From: an uncultured Fretibacterium sp.
Lineage (GTDB): Bacteria; Synergistota; Synergistia; Synergistales; Aminobacteriaceae
Length of the DNA: 27,527 nucleotides
Reading direction: 5' to 3'
Assembly (NCBI RefSeq): GCF_938030725.1
Contig: NZ_CALHIQ010000011.1
Location: 1 to 27,527, forward strand
In this document: positions 21,877 to 27,527 of the stretch, piece by piece
Layout: each line of letters opens with the position of its first letter
Numbering within the stretch: the stretch's first letter is position 1
The notes under the pieces: model-generated
The model's database searches: none
Seen by the model: the letters and a program-made list of their open reading frames with translations, nothing else
Told to the model about the DNA's origin: nothing
Made by a program: the position numbers and the translations under genes

Positions 21877-22974
21877 ATGCGCATTACAAGGGTTCGATTG
21901 GGGCGGATATCCGTCCCCCTGCGGGTTCCGTTCAAGACGGCACTCCGCAGCGTGGACAGCGTCGAGGACGTCGTGGTGGAGGTCCACACCGACGCGGGCG
22001 CGATCGGCTACGGTGAGGCGCCCCCCACGGGTGTCATCACGGGCGACACGACGGGAGCCATCGTTGGAGCCATTCAGGACCACATTGGAAGGGCCATCCT
22101 GGACCGCGACGTGGACGACCTGGAGGACCTGCTGCAGCGGGTCCAGAGGAGCATCGTCCACAACACGAGCGCCAAGGCGGCCGTCGACATGGCGCTGTGG
22201 GACCTGTACGGGCAGCTCCACAAAATCCCCGTCTACAAGCTCCTGGGCGGCGCGCGCCATCGCATCGTCACCGACATCACCATCAGCGTCAACCCGCCGG
22301 AGGAGATGGCGCGGGACGCGCGGGACGCCATTGCGCGCGGGTACGACTGCCTCAAGGTGAAGGTGGGCGCGAACCCGGCCCTCGACGTGGAACGGCTGTC
22401 CGCCGTGCGGCGCGCGGCCGGGGACGGCGTGTGCATCCGCATCGACGCAAACCAGGCATGGCGCCCCAGAGAGGCCGTCCGCATCCTCAACGAGATGCAG
22501 GAGAAGGGACTCGCCATCGAGTTCGTGGAGCAGCCGGTGAAGGCGCAGGACATCGACGGCCTGAGGTACGTCACGGAGCACAGCGACGTGCCCGTGCTGG
22601 CGGACGAGAGCGTCTTCTCCCCTGAGGACGCGATGCGGATCATGCAGACGCGGGCAGCCGACCTGATCAACATCAAGCTGATGAAGTGCGGGGGCCTGAC
22701 GAACGCCCTGAAGATCGCCTCCGCGGCCGAGGTCTATGGCGTGGAGTGCATGATCGGCTGTATGCTGGAGGCGAAGATATCCGTCAACGCGGCCGTGGAG
22801 CTGGCCTGCGCCAAAAGCATCATCACGAAGGTGGACCTGGACGGCCCCGTGCTCTGCAGCGAGGACCCCATCCTGGGCGGCGCCGTCTTCCACGAGAAGG
22901 AGATAACCGTCTCCGACGAACCGGGCCTCGGGATCAAGGGCGTCGAGGCCGGACGCATCGCCTACATCGACTGA
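21877..22974 (+). CDS. L-Ala-D/L-Glu-type dipeptide epimerase (enolase superfamily)
   Basis: The 365-residue protein is a muconate-lactonizing-enzyme-type enolase. The N-terminal capping domain (1-120) starts MRITRVRLGRISVPLR. In the barrel, LKVKVG gives the KxK catalytic lysine, metal ligands lie in RIDANQ, IEFVEQP and VLADES, the second catalytic lysine is in INIKLMKCGG, and a DLDG motif near the C-terminus is typical of Ala-Glu dipeptide epimerases. It interconverts L-Ala-D-Glu and L-Ala-L-Glu from murein, allowing the dipeptide to be degraded. Exact dipeptide specificity is inferred. ATG 21877 has GGGAGGAAAGTC; an upstream in-frame ATG lies inside the previous gene. It is followed by the DUF819 gene after 41 bases. 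Confidence 0.9.
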   Translation: MRITRVRLGRISVPLRVPFKTALRSVDSVEDVVVEVHTDAGAIGYGEAPPTGVITGDTTGAIVGAIQDHIGRAILDRDVDDLEDLLQRVQRSIVHNTSAKAAVDMALWDLYGQLHKIPVYKLLGGARHRIVTDITISVNPPEEMARDARDAIARGYDCLKVKVGANPALDVERLSAVRRAAGDGVCIRIDANQAWRPREAVRILNEMQEKGLAIEFVEQPVKAQDIDGLRYVTEHSDVPVLADESVFSPEDAMRIMQTRAADLINIKLMKCGGLTNALKIASAAEVYGVECMIGCMLEAKISVNAAVELACAKSIITKVDLDGPVLCSEDPILGGAVFHEKEITVSDEPGLGIKGVEAGRIAYID

Positions 22975-23015
22975 TCGACCCATTCTGAACCCACATACCG
23001 AAAGGAGAAGGAAAC

Positions 23016-24194
23016 ATGGTCATCACAAACGGTTTCAGCTACATCGCGTTCCTGATGTTCGTCGCGGGCGGCCTGCTGGCCCTGGAGAAGTACGCCAAGT
23101 GGAAGGTCTTCAACGTGGTTCCTCCGCTGGTCTGGATCTACGTGCTGAACATGATCTTCTGCACGATGGGGCTCTTCGAGTCGGAGGCGTGCAAGACGGC
23201 CTACAGCGCCCTGAAGAACAACCTGCTGTACGCCATGATCTTCGTCATGCTGCTGCGCTGCGATTTCAGGAAGCTGGCGCGGCTGAGCGGGCGACTGATC
23301 GCCATCTTCCTGGGATGCTCCGTGACGCTGGCCGTGGGCTTCATCGTCCTCTATCCGGTCTTCAAGGGCTTCCTTGGGGCGGACACCTGGGGCGCGGTGG
23401 CGGCCCTCTACGCCTCGTGGGTCGGCGGTTCAGCCAACATGGCGGCGATGCAGGCGGCCCTGCCCGTGGACGCCGGAGCCTACTCCTGCGCCCTGGCGCT
23501 CGACACGGTCTGCTACTCCCTGTGGATCGCCCTCCTCCTCCTGGCCGTCCGCTACTCGGCCAAGTGGAACGCGGCCACCAGGGCGGACACCTCCAAGCTG
23601 GACGCCCTGGCCGACACCGCCAACGCGCAGGTGGCCGCAGAGAAGAAGCTGGCGACGGGATCGGATTGGATATTCCTCGTCGGCCTCTCCCTGGCCGTCT
23701 CCGCGGTTTCCCAGTGGATCGGCGCCGAGGCGAACTCTGCGCTTAAGGGCGCCGGGTTCGCCATGTTCGACAAGGGCACCTGCACCACGCTGTTCGTCAC
23801 CGTCCTGGGCCTCGTCTGCGCCATGACGCCGCTTGGCAAGCTGCCCGCCGTGGAGGAGCTCTCCAACATCTACCTCTACGCCGTGGTCTCCCTGCTGGCC
23901 TCCACCGCCACCATCGTGGACCTGGTGGCCGCACCCATGTGGGTCGTCTACGGGCTCCTGATCCTGGCGATCCACGTCGCCCTCATGTTCTTCCTCTCCA
24001 AAATCTTCCACTGGGACCTCTGCATGGTCTCCACAGCCTCCCTGGCCAACATCGGCGGCGCGGCTTCCGCGCCCATCGTGGCCACGGCCTACAACCAGAA
24101 CTACGCGGGCATCGGCGTCCTCATGGGCGTCCTGGGCGCCGCCATCGGAAACTTCGCAGGGCTCGCCATGGGGGCGATCCTGAAGGCCTTCTGA
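23016..24194 (+). CDS. DUF819 (YjcL-like) multi-pass membrane protein
   Basis: The 392-residue protein is nearly all membrane segments (about ten helices), with family blocks ALYASWVGGSANMAAMQAAL and SLANIGGAASAPIVATAYNQ, two matched halves containing GGSAN and GGAAS signatures as in inverted-repeat transporters. A hydrophilic loop (residues about 190-215) separates the halves. The family is uncharacterised; its arrangement resembles secondary carriers. Position behind a dipeptide epimerase suggests import or export of murein peptides or amino acids. The start has AAAGGAGAAGGAAAC upstream. A terminator follows. Confidence 0.85.
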   Translation: MVITNGFSYIAFLMFVAGGLLALEKYAKWKVFNVVPPLVWIYVLNMIFCTMGLFESEACKTAYSALKNNLLYAMIFVMLLRCDFRKLARLSGRLIAIFLGCSVTLAVGFIVLYPVFKGFLGADTWGAVAALYASWVGGSANMAAMQAALPVDAGAYSCALALDTVCYSLWIALLLLAVRYSAKWNAATRADTSKLDALADTANAQVAAEKKLATGSDWIFLVGLSLAVSAVSQWIGAEANSALKGAGFAMFDKGTCTTLFVTVLGLVCAMTPLGKLPAVEELSNIYLYAVVSLLASTATIVDLVAAPMWVVYGLLILAIHVALMFFLSKIFHWDLCMVSTASLANIGGAASAPIVATAYNQNYAGIGVLMGVLGAAIGNFAGLAMGAILKAF

Positions 24195-24243
24195 GCCCGA
24201 AGCAAAGCTCGCTCTGCGAACCCTCCCAACTTCAAAAGCGACG

Positions 24244-24272
24244 ACGCCCGGTCCCTCTCAGGGGCCGGGCGT
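24244..24272 (+). terminator. terminator of the epimerase-DUF819 operon
   Basis: A 13-bp stem (24244-24256 with 24260-24272, one wobble) and a three-base loop, followed by TGCCTT. A near-identical hairpin recurs at 26538-26566. Confidence 0.7.
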
Positions 24273-24330
24273 TGCCTTAACCGCTAAACAGAGGGATTGG
24301 AAGAATTTTTTCACTTCGCGCCCGCACCTT

Positions 24331-25594
24331 TTATATGAACCATACGGGCATTTGAAGAACGTCTTCCCTCAACATTCCGGGCTGAGGGCAGTTGCACACC
24401 ACAGCGCCCGCACCGCGCTTCTTTTCATTCACTTTATCGAGCACCAGGAAAGCAGAAGTTTCATCGGCAGTGACGGAGGAGCTCTGCTTGATCTCAACGG
24501 GATGGAGGAGCCCGTTTTCTTCGATGATCAGGTCAATTTCACCTTCGACTTCGATCATGGCCCCATTCTTTTTGACCTTTTTCCTGTCCCTCCCCCTGTA
24601 GTTAGGAAACACAGTAACGATAATCGATCGCTCTGTTCGAGTAGGACTTCAATATTTCCGAAATGACGAAGGTTTCAAAGAACGCCCCGCTCATTGCGCC
24701 GTTCGCCAGGGTTTCCGGCGTCAGCCAGCGCGTGAGGTATGCGGCGAGGCCGGTATCGCGGAAATACACCTTGGGCGTCTTGATCGCCCGTTTTAAGACG
24801 CTCGGCGTGTACGGTTCCAAGAGATAAACGATTCCGGACGCTTCCAGAATGGACATCCACGATTTTACCGTCGTCTGATCTTTCCCGATCTCATCTGCAA
24901 TGTTGCTGTAGTTGACCATCTGTCCGGTCCTTGCCGCAACGGCCACCATGAAGCGTCTGAAGTCATTCAGGTCCTGAACGGCGGACAGCTTTCGGACGTC
25001 CCTTTCCAGATAAGTCTTGACATAACCGGAAAAGAAAACTCCCCAATCGATCTCCGGATCTTGCAACGCCGGATAGCCGCCACGGTGGATTCTTTCCCAA
25101 AGGTTGTTCGGAGCCTTCGCCGTTTCGTTTCGTTCCCGCACGTACTCCATTGTAGGGAGAAAGGGCGCGTTGAAGGCGTCTCCGTCAATCTCGCGCTGAG
25201 ACAGGGGAGACATCTCGATAATCCCGATTCTGCCGGAAAGCGATTCCGATGCCTTTTCCATCAACTCCAGAGGCTGTGAACCGGACAGGCAGAACAACCC
25301 TTTGTCGTCCGTTCCGTCGCAGGCGATCTTGATATACCGGAACAGGCCCGGCGCACGCTGCACCTCGTCATAGACGACGGGCGGCTGGTTCAGCATCATA
25401 AAAAGACTCGGATTGTTGTTCGCCTGATCTTCGACGAAGGGGTCATCGATAAGCACATATTTCTTATCCGGAAAGAGCTTCCGGATCATTTCGGTTTTTC
25501 CGGTCTGCCTTGCGCCCGTGATGAGGAGGCTCTTAAAAGTTTTATCCGAATGCAGGGCAATATCCTCTACCGCTCTTTTGATATATTCCATCAT
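24331..25594 (-). pseudogene. AAA_14/DUF4143 ATPase, split by a frameshift
   Basis: The main frame encodes MMEYIKRAVEDIALHSDKTF, Walker A GARQTGKT (residues 27-34), Walker B VVYDEVQR, SGSQPLELM, and a DUF4143 region (ERDVRKLSAV, VYFRDTGLAAYLT, FETFVISEI) and stops at TAA 24602 after IDYRYCVS. Homology resumes one frame over at YRGRDRKK and runs through a PD-(D/E)XK-like end (EGEIDLIIEENG, HPVEIK) to 24331. The whole is the common AAA_14-DUF4143 protein of unknown role, often thought toxin-antitoxin or mobile-element related. One base gained or two lost near 24604 separates the parts. I start at 25594 because it begins the conserved region after a GGGGGC site; an upstream ATG at 25642 lies in the promoter. 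GC is lower than in neighbours. Confidence 0.8.
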
Positions 25595-25603
25595 GCGCCC
25601 CCT

Positions 25604-25640
25604 GATGGCAAATCTGGGATTCAATCCTGAATCTGCCATC
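25604..25640. repeat. inverted repeat operator-like element, copy 1
   Basis: GATGGCAAATCTGGGATT (25604-25621) pairs imperfectly with AATCCTGAATCTGCCATC (25623-25640). It lies just downstream of the TATAAT at 25641-25646, between predicted +1 and the ATPase start codon. A similar element is at 25685-25715. Confidence 0.65.
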
Positions 25641-25646
25641 ATTATA
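25641..25646 (-). promoter_or_regulatory. extended -10 promoter of the DUF4143 ATPase gene
   Basis: Minus strand TGATATAAT is an extended -10 with a perfect hexamer at 25641-25646. The -35 region is poor. It is bracketed by the two inverted repeats, a layout expected for an autoregulated promoter. Confidence 0.5.
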
Positions 25647-25684
25647 TCAGAGTCGCGTCAGAATCGCGGTATGATGAGGAGATC

Positions 25685-25715
25685 GGCAAATCTGGGATCA
25701 TAATCCGGATTTGCC
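25685..25715. repeat. inverted repeat operator-like element, copy 2
   Basis: GGCAAATCTGGGAT (25685-25698) faces ATCCGGATTTGCC (25703-25715). Its first 14 bases are identical to those of copy 1 and both are followed by ATCATC-type sequence; the copies are 78 bases apart centre to centre. Confidence 0.65.
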
Positions 25716-25767
25716 ATCATCGTATCGCTCACGTTCGTTCGGGCAGAAACTCAGCGGTTTTTTCAAC

Positions 25768-26481
25768 CTATTCGTTGTGCTTGACCTGACAATCCAGCCA
25801 TTGACGCAAATAATCTATTTGCCTTGGCGTATGAAACCAATGCTCACCGTTTTTCATAACGCTCACGGCACCATTGAATTCCCGTGCAAAATGTTGAACT
25901 GTGTCAAAGGGGACCAAATCATCGTTTTCTGCGTACAGTATCGAGGTTGGCGTTTCCCATTTAACGATCGGATGGTCTAAAACATAAGTCCAATAGTCCC
26001 AGGAAAGCGCTTCGCCAAAAGAAGTCGGAACGCTGCGCTCCCGCTTCAGGCGCTCCTCTGAAACGCCTGCCCGAAGCATCAGGCTCGCCATCAGGTGTTT
26101 CATATCAAGGACGGGAGAAACGAAAAGACAACGCTTAAACGTTTCACCAGAAAAGCTCAACAGGCTAAACCATGCCCCTATGCTGCTGGCAAATAGAGCG
26201 ATTTCCGTCCATTGATCTTTTATGTAAGACAAAATATGAGATAACTCGGGAACGACGTGCCATGGGACAAAAGAAACCCCTTCACGCTTCCTGTCCCCGT
26301 GCTCAGGCAAGTCAAAACCGATCACCTGCCAGCCTCGACGACAGGCGATAGAAGCCAAAAGCTCCGCTTCCTCCTTGTTTCCGCCCTGCCCGTGAACGCA
26401 AACGTATACTTTGTTGGAACGGCTTCCCCAAAGGATCGCAGGGACGCCAGAAATTTTATCCGCGCGTTTTTCTACGTCCAT
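25768..26481 (-). CDS. alpha/beta hydrolase
   Basis: The 237-residue product has the alpha/beta-hydrolase pattern: YVCVHGQGGNKEEAELL (oxyanion HG motif), WQVIGFDLPEHGDR, nucleophile elbow ALFASSIGAW (S-x-x-G type, Ser in ASSIG), the acid in YAENDDLVPF and the histidine in NGEHWFHT. The substrate is unknown; S33/BD-FAE type esterase or lipase is possible. ATG 26481 is chosen because GGAGG lies eight bases upstream; the frame continues to 26598 but overlaps the terminator and the neighbouring gene. It has lower GC than the flanking core genes, like the ATPase gene that follows, suggesting recent acquisition. No signal peptide is present. Confidence 0.82.
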   Translation of the reverse strand: MDVEKRADKISGVPAILWGSRSNKVYVCVHGQGGNKEEAELLASIACRRGWQVIGFDLPEHGDRKREGVSFVPWHVVPELSHILSYIKDQWTEIALFASSIGAWFSLLSFSGETFKRCLFVSPVLDMKHLMASLMLRAGVSEERLKRERSVPTSFGEALSWDYWTYVLDHPIVKWETPTSILYAENDDLVPFDTVQHFAREFNGAVSVMKNGEHWFHTPRQIDYLRQWLDCQVKHNE

Positions 26482-26537
26482 TTCCAAGTCCTCCACGACG
26501 CCAATTGACGACAGGCCCAGGGGCGTCGTCAGCGACA

Positions 26538-26566
26538 ACGCCCGGCCCCTCGCAAGGGCCGGGCGT
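26538..26566 (-). terminator. terminator hairpin after the ligase gene
   Basis: Perfect 11-bp arms ACGCCCGGCCC/GGGCCGGGCGT (26538-26548, 26556-26566) with a seven-base loop. It lies 11 bases past the stop of the ligase gene on the minus strand. No T run follows, so efficiency is uncertain. It repeats the hairpin at 24244-24272. Confidence 0.6.
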
Positions 26567-26576
26567 CTTCTGCACC

Positions 26577-27527
26577 TCAGCGCGGTGGGAGGGGGCAAAA
26601 CAGCTCCTCCGCGTCGAAGGGAACGGACGTCCGCGTGTGACGAAACTTCCCGCGGCCGAGCGGTTCAGGCAGGACCTCATCCTGCGCCAGCTCGATCTCA
26701 AAGCGTCCCCGGCCCCCGTAGACGTCCTGAAGCGCGTCGTGCACCGCCCCTCTGGCCCCCCGCACGTCCCCCGGAGCAAAGAGCGCCCGGATGTGGTAGG
26801 CGTCGCGCGCCGTCTGCGTCAGGCGGTAGTCCCGCAGGCGCGGGATGAGGGCGAGCCGCGCATCCAGCGTCCCGGTCGTCACCAGCCGGCCGCCCAGCGT
26901 GAAGGTCACGTCGGCGAGGCGCCCCTCCACGGCCTCAGCGACCATGCCCTCGCCGCTCCCTCCGCGGGGACACAGCCGCAGGAGGTCCCCCATGTCGAAG
27001 CGCAGGACGCAGTTCCACGAGTTGCCGGACGTCGTGACGAACACCCGCCCCAGCTCCGGCCCGCCAAAGGGCTCCTTCAGGGGCTGAAAGTCGATGCGGC
27101 AGAACTCCGCGTTCTGGTGCAGGAGCCCGTCCTGCCCCTGCATCATCACGAGGCCCGCCTCCAGGCTCCCGTAGGCGCTGAAGACGGGACAGTCGAAGAC
27201 ACGGCGGATCGCATTGAGGTAAAAGGGGGCGGGCAGCTCATGGACGAGGACCACGGCGCCGGGCGACGTCAGGGAAACGTCCGCATCCGCCGCCCACCAC
27301 GCGAGGCGCGCCAGAAACGCGGGGGCGGCCTCCAGGACGGCGGGGCGGAAGTCGTTCAGCTCCTTCGCCATGCGCCGCAAGAGGTGCGGCGTCCACTGCA
27401 CCGTGCTGAGCCTCTCGTTCAGGTGGAGGACTCCGTCCAGGAGGCGCCCCTCCAGGGGGAGGTCCTCCGGGGAGGCGAGCCCCGCGTTTCGGGAGCTGAC
27501 CAACACGGCCCGCCGCCCATCCCCGTT
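26577..27527 (-). CDS. phenylacetate-CoA ligase/CoF-synthetase-like adenylate-forming enzyme (partial)
   Basis: The frame is open to the right edge, so the N-terminal part (including the expected P-loop-like SSGTTG motif) is outside the window. Visible blocks are typical of the PaaK/coenzyme F390 synthetase-like group: FSAYGSLEAGLVMMQ (the YGxxE adenylate motif), FVTTSGNSWNCVLRFDMGDL (RYxxGD-type motif), VEGRLADVTFTLGG and a C-terminal lid with RFEIELAQDEVLP and GRGKFRHT. The expected chemistry is ATP-dependent activation of a carboxylic acid; the substrate is unknown. The stop at 26577 is followed by a hairpin and then the hydrolase gene in the same orientation. Confidence 0.8.
   Translation of the reverse strand, partial: NGDGRRAVLVSSRNAGLASPEDLPLEGRLLDGVLHLNERLSTVQWTPHLLRRMAKELNDFRPAVLEAAPAFLARLAWWAADADVSLTSPGAVVLVHELPAPFYLNAIRRVFDCPVFSAYGSLEAGLVMMQGQDGLLHQNAEFCRIDFQPLKEPFGGPELGRVFVTTSGNSWNCVLRFDMGDLLRLCPRGGSGEGMVAEAVEGRLADVTFTLGGRLVTTGTLDARLALIPRLRDYRLTQTARDAYHIRALFAPGDVRGARGAVHDALQDVYGGRGRFEIELAQDEVLPEPLGRGKFRHTRTSVPFDAEELFCPLPPR

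Noticed and set aside
24595..24615. Programmed frameshift in the DUF4143 ATPase
   Set aside because: No slippery heptamer or downstream stem is apparent; mutation or assembly error explains it more simply.

Overview
The window looks like a chromosomal segment of a high-GC, Gram-negative-type anaerobe, most likely a member of the Synergistota (Fretibacterium/Synergistes-like). This is inferred from gene content and base composition, not from a marker gene: a type IV pilus ATPase/platform operon, a DUF1659-DUF2922-YvrJ cassette, a DUF819 transporter beside a dipeptide epimerase, an Rpn-type nuclease-like gene, and visibly GC-rich coding sequence with strong AGGAGG-type ribosome binding sites. 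No rRNA, CRISPR array or intact transposase is visible.

Layout. 1-1000: an Rpn/PD-(D/E)XK family gene and the truncated end of a second copy sharing an exact 55-bp segment. 1096-1263: tRNA-Thr(CGU) with promoter and terminator. 1290-2577: four small minus-strand genes (DUF1659, DUF2922, YvrJ, M15 peptidase) behind one strong promoter; the last two overlap like a holin/endolysin pair. 2719-8191: type IV pilus block on the minus strand (pilB, pilT, pilC, then a pilin with its own promoter and terminator); pilB carries an apparent frameshift. 8392-9651: hisS on the plus strand. 9715-12247: M17 aminopeptidase followed by a stand-alone MshEN (c-di-GMP receptor type) protein that is a paralogue of the PilB N-terminus. 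12509-16238: exported S9 peptidase, an MsrA-like protein lacking the catalytic cysteine, and a ketopantoate reductase. 16346-17308: ribokinase-family kinase. 17565-19078: a CbiA/CobB-fold protein without its P-loop or its amidotransferase cysteine, preceded by a 34-codon leader ORF. 19243-24194: exported SH3-domain protein, then a serine hydrolase, L-Ala-D/L-Glu-type epimerase and DUF819 membrane protein arranged as a probable murein-peptide utilisation operon. 24331-26481: a lower-GC island with a frameshifted AAA_14/DUF4143 ATPase behind two inverted-repeat operator-like elements, and an alpha/beta hydrolase. 26577-end: partial adenylate-forming ligase (PaaK/CoF-synthetase type).

How it fits together. 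Two themes recur: pilus motor biology with likely c-di-GMP input (PilB plus its ATPase-less paralogue), and peptide/cell-wall turnover (M15, M17, S9, SxxK hydrolase, dipeptide epimerase, DUF819). Several genes show loss of key residues (MsrA-like, CbiA-like) or reading-frame breaks (pilB, DUF4143 ATPase). These are the points most worth checking against reads and relatives.
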